From contig CAVUMR010000002.1 in assembly GCA_963742715.1 (NCBI GenBank), positions 806,001 to 870,000 on the forward strand: a DNA stretch of 64,000 nt. Reading direction: 5' to 3'. This document shows positions 43,380 through 51,679 of the stretch, piece after piece. The position numbers and the translations under genes were made by a program. How positions within the stretch are numbered: the stretch's first letter is position 1; every line of letters starts with the position of its first letter. Source of the DNA: CAVUMR01 sp963742715 (GTDB taxonomy: Bacteria > Actinomycetota > Actinomycetes > Mycobacteriales > Micromonosporaceae). The notes under the pieces are model-generated. The model saw only the letters and a program-made list of their open reading frames with translations. It was not told the DNA's origin and ran no database searches.

Positions 43380-44354
43380 ATGCCGAAGCTCTCCTACCTC
43401 AAGGCGCTCAACCGGGCGTTGGGTGACGAGCTGCAGCGCGACCCGACCGTGTTCCTGCTCGGCGAGGACATCCGGGTCGCCGTCTCCAACGTCACCACCG
43501 GGCTGTTCGACAAGTTCGGGGCCGACCGGGTGCTGGACACCCCGCTGTCCGAGCAGGCGTTCACCAGCTTCGCCACCGGCGCCGCGCTGGCCGGACACCG
43601 GCCGGTGATCGAGTTCCAGATCCCGTCGCTGCTGTTCCTCACGTTCGAGCAGATCACCAACCAGGCGCACAAGTTCTCGCTGATGACCGGGGGTCAGGCG
43701 AGGGTGCCGGTCACGTACCTGCTGCCCGGCTCCGGTTCGCGCAGCGGCTGGGCCGGCCAGCACTCCGACCACCCGTACAGCCTGTTCGCCCACATGGGCG
43801 TGAAGACCGTCGTACCGGCGATGCCGACCGACGCGTACGGCCTGCTCGTGTCGGCCATCCGGGACGACGACCCGGTCATCGTGTTCGCGCCGTCGGGATC
43901 CCTGGGGGTACGCGAGGACGTCGACTTCTCGACTCTCGCCCCGGTACCGCTGGGCTCGGCGCGGATCCATCGCGAAGGTACCGACGTGACCGTGGTCGCG
44001 GTCGGTCACCTGGTACAGGCGGCCTTGTCGGTGGCCGAGCAACTGCAGGACGAGGTGTCCGTCGAGGTCTTCGATCCGCGCACGCTGTACCCGTTCGACT
44101 GGGCGGGACTGGCCGCGTCGCTGGAGAAGACCGGCCGGCTGGTGGTGATCGACGACTCCAACCGGTCCTGCGGCATCGGCGGCGAGATTCTCGCCACCGC
44201 GGCCGAGGAGATGCGGCTGGTGGCACCGCCGAAACGGGTGACCCGGCCGGACGGCGCGGTACTCCCGTTCGCCCAGGAGCTGGACCTGGCCGTACAGCCG
44301 AGCCGGGAGCAGCTGCTGGTCGCCGTGCAGGAGGTATACAAGCGCGGCCGCTGA
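43380..44354 (+). CDS. 2-oxoacid dehydrogenase E1 beta subunit (PglC-like)
   Basis: This 324-residue protein is an E1 beta chain: LSYLKALNRALGDELQRDP, VLDTPLSEQAFTSFATGAAL, SGWAGQHSDHPYSLFAHMG and the C-terminal VEVFDPRTLYPFDWAGL, all typical. It completes the heterotetrameric E1 with the alpha chain upstream. ATG 43380 directly overlaps the end of a short spacer frame. Its stop lies inside the first copy of a 32-bp duplication. The missing E2/E3 argue for a biosynthetic rather than catabolic role. Confidence 0.88.
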   Translation: MPKLSYLKALNRALGDELQRDPTVFLLGEDIRVAVSNVTTGLFDKFGADRVLDTPLSEQAFTSFATGAALAGHRPVIEFQIPSLLFLTFEQITNQAHKFSLMTGGQARVPVTYLLPGSGSRSGWAGQHSDHPYSLFAHMGVKTVVPAMPTDAYGLLVSAIRDDDPVIVFAPSGSLGVREDVDFSTLAPVPLGSARIHREGTDVTVVAVGHLVQAALSVAEQLQDEVSVEVFDPRTLYPFDWAGLAASLEKTGRLVVIDDSNRSCGIGGEILATAAEEMRLVAPPKRVTRPDGAVLPFAQELDLAVQPSREQLLVAVQEVYKRGR

Positions 44355-44420
44355 TCCGTCGCTCAGGCCGGCGCCGGCATCGTGCTCAGGCCGCTGATCC
44401 GTCGCTCAGGCCGGCGCCGG
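44346..44420. repeat. Exact 32-bp direct repeat covering two stop codons
   Basis: The same 32 bases (beginning GGCCGCTGATCCGTCGCTCA) occur at 44346-44377 and 44389-44420. The first copy holds the E1 beta stop; the second holds the stop of the convergent SGNH hydrolase gene. Confidence 0.95.
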
Positions 44421-45116
44421 CCGGAACGTGTTCCCCAGGCGCCGGCCCAGGGTCCGGATCGCGATCGCGGCCGAGATCGCCTGGCTGCGGCCGTTGCCGT
44501 GCAGCCCGTCGCTGGAGTACAAGCTGACGTCGACCGTGGTCGGGTGTTGGCTCAGGTCCACGTTCACGGTGCCGAGCCGGTCGCTCAACGCGCGGGTGTG
44601 ATCGGCGAGCGTGCGCATCCGTACGCCCACGCCGGCGCGCGAGCGTGGATCCACCGCCGGGCAGTTGGCCAGGTCCACCAGGCTCACGGTCATCACCTCG
44701 GCGCCGGAGTCCTGTAGCGCGCGGATCATCGCGACCAGTTCGGCGTCGACCGCGTCCGGGTCGTACGACGGCAGCAGCGCGTCGTTCGCGCCGGCGCTGA
44801 CCAGGGCCAGGTCCGGCGCGAAGGCGAGCGCGGCGTCGAGCTGCCCGGCCCGTACCTGCGCCACCCGGAGCTTGCGCCGGCCGAGGTTGAGGTAGGCCAG
44901 CTCGGGCCGGTGCCGGCGCAGCTCCACCGCGATCCGCTCGGCCCACGGCAGGTTGACGTACCCGTCGACCGGATCCCCGAGCCCTTCGGCCACGCTGTCG
45001 CCCACCACCGCGTACCGCCGCCACGGGTGGCCGGCGAGCAGCGCGGTCGCTTCGCCGACGGCCAGGCAGTACGGATCGGCCGCTTCCCGGGTTCCGGCGT
45101 ACGGCTCGCTCGCCAT
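44406..45116 (-). CDS. SGNH/GDSL hydrolase
   Basis: This 236-residue protein has the SGNH blocks: block I YAVVGDSVAEGLG with the nucleophile Ser, block II NLGRRKLRV, block III SAGANDALLPSYD and block V SSDGLHGNGR with the Asp/His pair. No signal peptide is visible, so it is likely cytoplasmic. The ATG is at 45114-45116. It could deacylate a cluster intermediate or be unrelated. Its stop lies in the 32-bp repeat at the end of the convergent E1 beta gene. Confidence 0.85.
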   Translation of the reverse strand: MASEPYAGTREAADPYCLAVGEATALLAGHPWRRYAVVGDSVAEGLGDPVDGYVNLPWAERIAVELRRHRPELAYLNLGRRKLRVAQVRAGQLDAALAFAPDLALVSAGANDALLPSYDPDAVDAELVAMIRALQDSGAEVMTVSLVDLANCPAVDPRSRAGVGVRMRTLADHTRALSDRLGTVNVDLSQHPTTVDVSLYSSDGLHGNGRSQAISAAIAIRTLGRRLGNTFRPAPA

Positions 45117-45181
45117 CGGCGCTGGTCCCTCCTGCTGCGCTCGGCGGTGTACGTGGCCTTCCGGGGCCCCGCGTCGCTATC

Positions 45182-45769
45182 GTGCTGAGCGTGGATCGAC
45201 GTGAGTTGGACCGGCGTGCCGTCGAGGCGACCGGACGGATTGTCGCCCAGGTGAGCGTGCGTGACCTGGACCGGCCGACCCCGTGTGGGGACTGGAGCCT
45301 CGGCGAGCTGCTCGGACACATGATCGGCCACCACAACGGTTTCGCGCTGGCCGCCGCGGGACATCCGCCCGGCGCCGAGGTGTGGGACGCCGGCTCACCC
45401 GGCGACGACCCGCACCGGGCGTACCAGGATGCCGCGGCCCGGGTGCTCGCCGCGTTCGCGGCCGACGATTTTCTCGACCGGCAGGTCGAGGTGTACGGCT
45501 ACGGCACCTTCGCCGCGCCGGTCGTACTGGGCATGCACTTCGTGGATTTCCTGGTGCACGGCTGGGACGTGGCGAAGTCGATCGGCGCGCCGGACCAGCT
45601 CGATCCCGAGCTCAGCGAGGCAGCGCTGGAGATCGCGTTGCGCTGGCCGTACGACCGGCCGGACAAGGCGTTCGGCGAGCGGGTCGAGCTGCCCGACGAC
45701 GCCTCGGCGTCCGACCGGCTGGTCGCCTATCTGGGCCGGTCACCGGACTGGCAGCCGCCGTCGGACTGA
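45182..45769 (+). CDS. DinB-like maleylpyruvate isomerase family protein (TIGR03086 type)
   Basis: This 195-residue protein matches the mycothiol-dependent, DinB-fold TIGR03086 family: LDRPTPCGDWSLGELLGHMIGHH, then VLGMHFVDFLVHGWDVAKSIG. The His residues in HMIGHH and HFVDFLVHGWD are likely metal ligands. These proteins may use mycothiol for isomerisation or detoxification, but most are uncharacterised. The start GTG 45182 is one of two close GTGs (45191 is the other). It is convergent with the ligase gene and may protect the cell from reactive intermediates. Confidence 0.8.
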   Translation: MLSVDRRELDRRAVEATGRIVAQVSVRDLDRPTPCGDWSLGELLGHMIGHHNGFALAAAGHPPGAEVWDAGSPGDDPHRAYQDAAARVLAAFAADDFLDRQVEVYGYGTFAAPVVLGMHFVDFLVHGWDVAKSIGAPDQLDPELSEAALEIALRWPYDRPDKAFGERVELPDDASASDRLVAYLGRSPDWQPPSD

Positions 45770-45786
45770 GCCGAGCGGGCTGACAG

Positions 45787-45813
45787 CCGGGCCGCCGGCA
45801 CTGTGCGGCCCGG
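45787..45813. terminator. Convergent hairpin terminator
   Basis: A 9-bp perfect stem, CCGGGCCGC with GCGGCCCGG, has a 9-nt loop. It lies between the DinB-like gene and the convergent CoA ligase gene. Confidence 0.6.
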
Positions 45814-45843
45814 GCCCGACTGCCGGTTCAGGCGAGCCGGGCG

Positions 45844-47409
45844 TCAGGCCGGTACCCGGGCGGTCGCGTGGTACCGCGCCCGCAGCGCCTTCTTGTCGAT
45901 CTTGCCCATCTCGGTCAACGGGAACTCGTCGATGAACTCGATGTGGGCCGGCGCCCAGATCCGGTTGAGGTTCTCCAGCGCGTACAGCCGGAGCTCCTCC
46001 TCGGTGACCATCGCGTTCTCGGTGCGCAGCGCGTACGCGTACACCGCCTCGCCCACATCGGAGTCCGGTACCGCGATCACCGCGGCGCCGCGGATCTCCG
46101 GGTGCGAGATCAGCACATCCTCGACCGGTCGGCTGTACACGTTGGTGGAGCCCGCACCCGTGATGATCATGTCCTTGGTGCGGTCGACCAGGTACAGGAA
46201 GCCGTCGGCGTCGAGCCAGCCGACGTCGCCGGTACGCAGCCAGCCATCCACCAGGGTCTGCCGGGTGAGCTCCGGGTCGCCGTAGTACCCGGCCATCACC
46301 AGGCTGCCCTTGACCCACACCTCACCGGTGCTGCCGGTCGGCAGCGGGGTGCGGTCCTCGCCGCGGATCTCGATCTGGATGTCGCCGTACGCCTGGCCGC
46401 AGGAGGCCAACCGCTCCGGGTGCTCCGGGTCGTGATCGAGCTCCGGCAGGGCGGTGATGAAGGGCGCCTCGGTCATGCCGTACACCAGCCGGATCACCGG
46501 GCCGAACTCGGCGATGGCGTCGGTCAGCCGGGCCGGTGCCGCGGCGGCGCCGCCGACAGACATCATCAGCATCCGGCTCAGGTCGGTCTTGGCCAGCAGC
46601 GGCTCGTCGAGCAGGTCGTACAGCCGGGGCGGCGGGATCAGCGTGCTGGTGATCTTCTCCTGCTCGAGCAGGCTGAGCACCTCGGGCAGCTCGAACCACC
46701 CGTCGTAGAGCACCAGGGTGCCGCCGGTGAACAGCGTCATGATCGCCGGCGTCTGGCCGCTGATGTGCCAGAACCCGGACAGCGCCAGGTGCCGGAGCTT
46801 GTGCCCGCCGTTCGACATCCAGTAGTCGGCCAGCTCGTGTACGGCGTGGAAGAACGAGTGCCGGTGGTGGACGAGTTTCGGTCGACCGGTGGTACCGCCG
46901 GTCTGGAACACCGACTCGGGCTCGTGGTCGACCACGCTCGGGTCGAAGGCGGGCGCGCCGTCCGGCCGCGGCACGGTCAGGTCCGGGCCGATTCCGGCGC
47001 CGAAGCAGAACGTCGGCGTGGTCGGGATGCTCGCCGCGAGGTCACGGCCGACCTCGGGGAACATGCGCGCGTCGTACACGAAAATGTCCACCCGCGCCTG
47101 CTCGAGAAACTCGAACCGCTGGCGCGCCGGCGCGTTGGAGGCGATCCACATCGACCGGCAGCCCAGCAGGTGCAGCGCGAACTGCAGCATGAGCGCTTCC
47201 GGCGGGTTGCCGACCAGCGTGCCCACCGACATCCCGGAGCGGACGCCGAGGTCCTGCAGCGTCGCGGCCATGTCGAGGATCCCGGTACGCAGCTCGCGGT
47301 AGGAGATCCGGCGGTCGTCGGCGACCAGCGCTTCCTCGTCACCGAACTCGGCGAACAGTTCCAGGCCCCGCGTTATGTAGCTGCGAGCCGCTCCGGTCTG
47401 GTTGTCCAC
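45844..47409 (-). CDS. Acyl/aryl-CoA ligase, third ANL enzyme
   Basis: This 521-residue protein has the full ANL set: P-loop FQTGGTTGRPKLVHHRH, VYGMTEAPFIT, LRTGDVGWLDADGFLYLVDR, TKDMIITGAGSTNVYSRPVE and the catalytic Lys motif TEMGKIDKKALRARY. It has the length and motif form of fatty- or aryl-CoA synthetases. ATG 47407-47409 follows a long leader of about 135 bases from a predicted promoter. As a third activating enzyme near the carriers it may belong to the cluster and would mark its right side, though it could act independently. Confidence 0.88.
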   Translation of the reverse strand: MDNQTGAARSYITRGLELFAEFGDEEALVADDRRISYRELRTGILDMAATLQDLGVRSGMSVGTLVGNPPEALMLQFALHLLGCRSMWIASNAPARQRFEFLEQARVDIFVYDARMFPEVGRDLAASIPTTPTFCFGAGIGPDLTVPRPDGAPAFDPSVVDHEPESVFQTGGTTGRPKLVHHRHSFFHAVHELADYWMSNGGHKLRHLALSGFWHISGQTPAIMTLFTGGTLVLYDGWFELPEVLSLLEQEKITSTLIPPPRLYDLLDEPLLAKTDLSRMLMMSVGGAAAAPARLTDAIAEFGPVIRLVYGMTEAPFITALPELDHDPEHPERLASCGQAYGDIQIEIRGEDRTPLPTGSTGEVWVKGSLVMAGYYGDPELTRQTLVDGWLRTGDVGWLDADGFLYLVDRTKDMIITGAGSTNVYSRPVEDVLISHPEIRGAAVIAVPDSDVGEAVYAYALRTENAMVTEEELRLYALENLNRIWAPAHIEFIDEFPLTEMGKIDKKALRARYHATARVPA

Positions 47410-47722
47410 CTTGGATACTCCTCGTCACTGCGCAGGTGCGCGAGAGTGATTATTTGCATTCTTGATCGCAGGTCAGAGCCGTGAGGTATGCGGCATCCGC
47501 CACCTACGTGGCTTTCTCCGGAAAGCGGAAACAGGGCGCTCGGCCGGGCAGAATATACGCCAAATTTGCTCGGCAAATCAACGCCAGAATTCCGCCAAAT
47601 CAGACAGAAGTACCAAAGTCGATCCGAGTAATGAATGAATTACCGGGAGTTTCCAATATCCATTCGGGCAGGCGACTGTATGCCTGCGGTCAGGGCCGCC
47701 GCGGCGACCGGCACCACCGTTG
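47410..47722. other. AT-rich spacer between the CoA ligase and HIT-like genes
   Basis: This 313-bp stretch holds the ligase promoter and operator and the long leader of its mRNA. CGCCAAAT occurs twice (about 47559 and 47593). No gene or tRNA is seen. Confidence 0.45.
47552..47581 (-). promoter_or_regulatory. Promoter with embedded palindromic operator for the CoA ligase gene
   Basis: On the minus strand TTGATT (47581-47576) and TATATT (47557-47552) are 18 bp apart. The spacer holds ATTTGCTCGGCAAAT (47564-47578), a 15-bp palindrome with a 3-base centre. A repressor bound there would block RNA polymerase. The region around it is unusually AT-rich for this genome. Confidence 0.6.
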
Positions 47723-48313
47723 TCAGGCCGGTGGACGGCGGGTCGCGCTGGTCACGATCGCCCGGCCGTCCTGGTCGGCGAGGTACGCCGCGATGAACAC
47801 CAGGTTGTCCCACCAGCGGTCCATCGGCTCCGGCGCGAGCAGCTGCTCCCAGGCCGGCAGGAACTCGCCGCGCAACTGCAGGAGGCCGGCCGGCCGGGCC
47901 CGGAACTGTACGGCCAGGTGTGCGTCGACCTCACCGGATCGGGTCACGTGCACCCGGGCCACTCCGTCGATCAGCCGGATGGCCCGCTCCAGCCGGACCG
48001 TGAGCAGCCCCAACTCGGCGGCGTGCAGGTTGGGCAGGTCGCCGAGGTCGAGGTGCATCCGCGGCTCGAGGGTCAACGTCATGGGCAGCCCGGTGGGGCG
48101 GGGCGACGTCCGCACCCGCCACCGGTCGTCCACCCAGACGTACGCGTCGTCGCCGGCCAGGCAGGCCGGGCACTGCACGCCGCCCTCGCCGCGCCGCGGC
48201 GGCTCGGGGCTGACCCGGGGCTCCAACGGGCGTACCCGCAGCCCGCCGTCGAACGGAAAGGTCGGTGCGGTGAACAGATCCGGCAGCGCGGCACGATCGG
48301 GACGGTGAGCCAT
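47723..48313 (-). CDS. Actinobacterial protein with HIT-like features
   Basis: This 196-residue protein belongs to a family seen in actinobacteria and often annotated as HIT or Ap4A-hydrolase-like. It has VQCPACLAGDDAYVWVDDRW (possible zinc pair), then PTGLPMTLTLEPRMHLDLGD and RLERAIRLIDGVARVHVTR. The expected HIT triad (H-x-H-x-H) near GEVDAHLAVQFRARP is degenerate, with one His left, so activity is doubtful. The start ATG is at 48311-48313. Its role is unknown. Confidence 0.6.
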   Translation of the reverse strand: MAHRPDRAALPDLFTAPTFPFDGGLRVRPLEPRVSPEPPRRGEGGVQCPACLAGDDAYVWVDDRWRVRTSPRPTGLPMTLTLEPRMHLDLGDLPNLHAAELGLLTVRLERAIRLIDGVARVHVTRSGEVDAHLAVQFRARPAGLLQLRGEFLPAWEQLLAPEPMDRWWDNLVFIAAYLADQDGRAIVTSATRRPPA

Positions 48314-48340
48314 GGTCGAAAACCATACCTGTGCGCGGGG

Positions 48341-49189
48341 TCAGCGCCGCTGGTACCGCGCCCGGGCGAAGCAGTACACCCCGAAGCAGGCGAAGCCGAT
48401 GGCCACGCCGATCAGAAGCACCGGACCGTACGGCTGTTCGGCGAGGGTGCGCAGTGCCGCGTCCAGGCCGCGACTGCGCTCCGGGTCGTAGTTCACCGCG
48501 GCCACGATCAGAAGCACACCGACGATGCCGTACGCGATGCCCTTGGCGAGGTAGCCGACCGCGCCGACCGTGCAGACCGCGGTCCGGGTACGTGGCCGCA
48601 GCTCGTGCAGGGACAGGTCGTCGGAGAACTTGCGGAGCAGTCCGAAGATCGCCAGCCCGACGCCGACCCCGATGACGATCACGCCGACGAGCCCGACCAG
48701 GAACTGTCCACCCGGGATACCGAGCAGGTGCGAGGTGGCCTTCTGCTGCTGGTTGCTGGCCGACGAGCCGCTGCCCACGGCCACCTTGGCGCAGCTGACC
48801 GCGAGCGCGCCGTAGGCGACGGTCTGACAGCCGGACGCCACCCGCCGGGCGGTCTCCATCCGGTCGGACTCCCCGGCCACCCCCCAGATCGCCTGCGACA
48901 GCCGCCAGAGTGCGAGCATCGCGAGTCCGATCGTGAGCACGATCAGCAGCGCCTTGCCGAACGGCTTGCTCGCCACCGCTCCCATCGCACCGGTGGCATC
49001 CGCCGACTGTCCACCGGAGCCGATCGCGACCTGTACGGCGAGCCCGGCGATCAGCAGGTGGATCAGGCCGTACGCGAGGTAGCCGATCTTGCCGACCCGC
49101 CGCAGCAAGGTGCGGTGCCGCTGTACCCCGCCGGCGGCCGACCTGGTCGCGGCGCCGGCGGACCGCGCCGCGCCGCTCGCGCCACTCAC
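48341..49189 (-). CDS. DUF1206 membrane protein
   Basis: This 282-residue protein has three repeats of paired membrane helices, each like VGKIGYLAYGLIHLLIAGLAV, ALWRLSQAIWG and VGYLAKGIAYGIVGVLLIVAA, the DUF1206 pattern with six helices. The function is unknown; members are common in actinobacteria. The GTG at 49187-49189 overlaps the stop of the SDR gene upstream (GTGA), which I take as the real start rather than the upstream in-frame ATG at 49360. Confidence 0.82.
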   Translation of the reverse strand: MSGASGAARSAGAATRSAAGGVQRHRTLLRRVGKIGYLAYGLIHLLIAGLAVQVAIGSGGQSADATGAMGAVASKPFGKALLIVLTIGLAMLALWRLSQAIWGVAGESDRMETARRVASGCQTVAYGALAVSCAKVAVGSGSSASNQQQKATSHLLGIPGGQFLVGLVGVIVIGVGVGLAIFGLLRKFSDDLSLHELRPRTRTAVCTVGAVGYLAKGIAYGIVGVLLIVAAVNYDPERSRGLDAALRTLAEQPYGPVLLIGVAIGFACFGVYCFARARYQRR

Positions 49190-50202
49190 CGCCGCCGCCA
49201 GGCCAGCACGCCCACCAGCGCGGCCGCACCGGCCGCCGCGGCGCCGAGCAGCCCGTGGTGCTCCGACGCCCACAGTTGCGCCGAACGGTTGGTGGACCGG
49301 TCGTCGAACGAACCGTGTGCGCCGTAGTCCTTCCCGCCGATGCCGTCCGCCGGCTCCCACAGGTTGGCCGGCTGGTCCGGCGGTTTGGGCTCGCCGGTCT
49401 GCTGGGACTTGACTCCGGTACGGGCCAGGTAGCGGTCGAGCAGTCCGGGCGCGACCGCGTTCGCGACGATCGTGGCCGCGGTGGAGCCGCCCACCCAGTA
49501 CTCCCGCCGGCGCGGGTGGTCCGCGGCGTACACGATCGCCCGGGCGGCGAGCTCGGGCTGGTAGATCGGCGGTACCGGCTGGGCCTTGCGGGGCAGTCGG
49601 GACAGCACCCAGTCGAACTGCGGGGTGTTCACCGCGGGCAGCTGGACCATGGTCACGTGCACGTTGCTCCCGTCATGCAGCAGTTCGGTACGCAGCGACT
49701 CGGTGAAGCCCTGTACCGCGTGCTTGGCCGCACAGTACGCCGACTGCAGCGGGATACCGCGGTACGCCAGCGCGGAGCCGACCTGCACGATCGCGCCCCG
49801 GTCCCGCGGCAACATCCGGGCCAGTGCCGCTTTCGTGCCGTACACGTAGCCGAGGTACGACACCTCGGTGACCCGCTCGTACTCCTCCGGAGTGATGTCG
49901 GAGGTACGGGCGAACACCGAGGTGAACGCCGTGTTCACCCACACGTCGAGTGGACCCAGCTCCGTCTCGATCCGATCCGCGGCGGCTTCGACGGCCCGGT
50001 GGTCGGCGACGTCGACCGGGATCGCGAGCGCGGTACCGCCGGCCAGCTCGACATCGCGGACCGCCCCGGCGAGCCCCTGTTCACCCCGGGCGAGCAGAGC
50101 CACCTTCGCGCCGCGCTCGGCGAACGCGCGGGCCACGGCCCGCCCCACTCCGCCGCTCGCGCCGGTGACCGCGACTACCTCCGGATGCCCCGTGTCGGCC
50201 AT
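49186..50202 (-). CDS. Short-chain dehydrogenase/reductase with C-terminal extension
   Basis: This 338-residue SDR has the cofactor loop VTGASGGVGRAVARAF, NTAF and the catalytic Ser-Tyr-Lys in GSALAYRGIPLQSAYCAAKH. After about residue 250 there is an extra region with one membrane-like segment at the end (LLGAAAAGAAALVGVLAWRR), so it may be anchored. The substrate is unknown. ATG 50200-50202 follows GGGAGAGG; the upstream ATG (50265) lacks a site. It forms an operon with DUF1206. Confidence 0.87.
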   Translation of the reverse strand: MADTGHPEVVAVTGASGGVGRAVARAFAERGAKVALLARGEQGLAGAVRDVELAGGTALAIPVDVADHRAVEAAADRIETELGPLDVWVNTAFTSVFARTSDITPEEYERVTEVSYLGYVYGTKAALARMLPRDRGAIVQVGSALAYRGIPLQSAYCAAKHAVQGFTESLRTELLHDGSNVHVTMVQLPAVNTPQFDWVLSRLPRKAQPVPPIYQPELAARAIVYAADHPRRREYWVGGSTAATIVANAVAPGLLDRYLARTGVKSQQTGEPKPPDQPANLWEPADGIGGKDYGAHGSFDDRSTNRSAQLWASEHHGLLGAAAAGAAALVGVLAWRRR

Positions 50203-50383
50203 GCCTCTCCCTTCCGGCTGCTGCCTCTCGTGATCGCCGGTACCCCGTTCGGATGATCCACTCACCGCCGCGGGGGTGACAAAGCGCGGCGGGGCGGGCT
50301 CAGGACCGTCGAGGTGACCGCCGGGTGGGCTCCGTTCGGGCAGGTGTGGGCATGTTGTCGGGCAGGCGGCAGGGCGCAGAACA

Positions 50384-50416
50384 GCGCCCCGGGCCGCTAC
50401 TAGCGGCCCGGGGCGC
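50384..50416 (-). terminator. Perfect 15-bp hairpin
   Basis: GCGCCCCGGGCCGCT pairs with AGCGGCCCGGGGCGC across the loop ACT. It follows the stop of the small gene at 50464-50793 on the minus strand. Confidence 0.75.
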
Positions 50417-50463
50417 CGGACGTCGTGTTTCGAGGAGGACTCGCGAGAGTCAGCTCCGGTTGT

Positions 50464-50793
50464 TCAGCTTTCGAAAACGCCCGCGTCGACGAGGCGCTTC
50501 GCCGTCACATCCCAGCCGTGGTCGGGGTGCACGGTGTGCAGCGTGTCCAGCTCGCTGCGGATCTTCGGGCCGTGGCCGGCGGCGGTCAGCTGCCGGACCT
50601 CCTCGACGAAGCCCTCCGAGTCGGTACGCAGGCGCTGCGTCTTCCCGGTCATCAGGTTTCGTACGTACGCGTGCTTGCCGCTGTTCAGCGGGATGAGGTA
50701 CTTGAACTCACCCAGCACGCTCAGTGCGGCTCCGCCTGCGCCCTGGCCGGCGCGGACCGATGCGCGCGCGGTCTTCGACTGGTTGCTCGCCAC
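50464..50793 (-). CDS. Small conserved-looking soluble protein, unknown
   Basis: This 109-residue protein starts at the GTG 50791-50793, seven bases after GAGGAG. This is better supported than the ATG at 50811. It begins ASNQSKTARASVRAGQGAG and continues LGEFKYLIPLNSGKHAYVRN, LMTGKTQRLRTDSEGFVEEV, ending VTAKRLVDAGVFES. It is basic at the start and mixed afterwards, with no membrane segment. I do not recognise the family. A strong terminator follows, so it is transcribed alone. Confidence 0.6.
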   Translation of the reverse strand: MASNQSKTARASVRAGQGAGGAALSVLGEFKYLIPLNSGKHAYVRNLMTGKTQRLRTDSEGFVEEVRQLTAAGHGPKIRSELDTLHTVHPDHGWDVTAKRLVDAGVFES

Positions 50794-51081
50794 GCGGGTA
50801 CTCCTCGACATCCAGTGGTGGGTGGGAAAGGGGAGAGCGGCACACGCCGACCGCGGGCACCTTACCCGATGGGCAGGGGGTACGGCCAACGAGGTCCGCG
50901 CTGTCTCCGTAGCTGCAACCACGGCAGCTTTGCGACTATTTCCGGTGGGACTGTCTGGTCTGTATTACCTCCAATCCCAGCTTTCACTGGCGAAACTCTG
51001 GCCACAACGCCATGATGATGGCGACCACTCGTTGATCGAGCCCGTGGGGGAAGGCGTGGCTCGTCAACCGGGAGGTCGAAG

Positions 51082-51573
51082 GTGCCGACGCGAGGCGTCG
51101 TATACGTCCACTCGAGCCCGCCCGCCGTGTGTCCACACGTCGAGTGGGCACTGGCTCGTGTCCTCAGTACACCCGTCCGTCTGGAATGGACCGCGCAGGC
51201 CGCGGACCCCACCACCCTGCGGGCCGAATGTGCCTGGTCCGGTCGGACCGGCACCGGCTCGGAGCTGGCTGCCGCGCTCCGGCAGTGGGCCATGGTGCGG
51301 TTCGAGGTGACCGAGGATCCCAGTCCCGGCGTCGACGGTGAGCGCATCATGTACGTCCCCGGCCGCGGGCTGTTCCGCGCGTCGGTCAGCGCGAACGGGG
51401 ACATCGTCGTACCGGAGGACCGGATCAGGTCGCTGCTGTCCACCGCCCGCGGCCCGGAGGCGCTGGCGCACGGGCTGGAGAAGCTCCTCGGCAGCGCCTG
51501 GGATGCCGATCTCGAGCCGTACCGGCTGGCCGGCGACGGTGCGCCGGTAACCTGGCTGACAAGAGTCGGCTAA
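51082..51573 (+). CDS. DUF3145 family protein
   Basis: This 163-residue protein matches DUF3145: PTRGVVYVHSSPPAVCPHVE, WALARVLSTPVRLEWTAQ, GTGSELAAALRQWAMVRFEV, GERIMYVPGRGLFRASV and LEKLLGSAWDADLEPYRLAG. The family is actinobacterial, of unknown function, and is often located near acyl-CoA carboxylase genes, as here. ATG 51082 is chosen because the conserved N-terminus begins there. It is convergent with accD, with a hairpin between. Confidence 0.82.
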   Translation: MPTRGVVYVHSSPPAVCPHVEWALARVLSTPVRLEWTAQAADPTTLRAECAWSGRTGTGSELAAALRQWAMVRFEVTEDPSPGVDGERIMYVPGRGLFRASVSANGDIVVPEDRIRSLLSTARGPEALAHGLEKLLGSAWDADLEPYRLAGDGAPVTWLTRVG

Positions 51574-51645
51574 CCACAGATCCCCGCACCCGCACCGCCA
51601 CTGCGGACGATGTGGACTGCGGGGATCGGGCGCGTCCGGTTGGTG

Positions 51646-51677
51646 ACCGGGTTTCCGCCGCCAGGCGGCAACCCGGT
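51646..51677. terminator. Convergent hairpin between DUF3145 and accD genes
   Basis: ACCGGGTT pairs with AACCCGGT, then, past one T-C mismatch, CCGCC pairs with GGCGG, with a 4-nt loop. A larger-loop pair, GATCCCCGCA/TGCGGGGATC, lies just before it (about 51579-51627). Confidence 0.65.
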
Positions 51678-51679
51678 CC

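Noticed and set aside
42332..44354. Housekeeping pyruvate or branched-chain dehydrogenase
   Set aside because: E2 and E3 genes are absent, the genes lie between cluster-type enzymes, and a separate AceE gene is present at the right edge.
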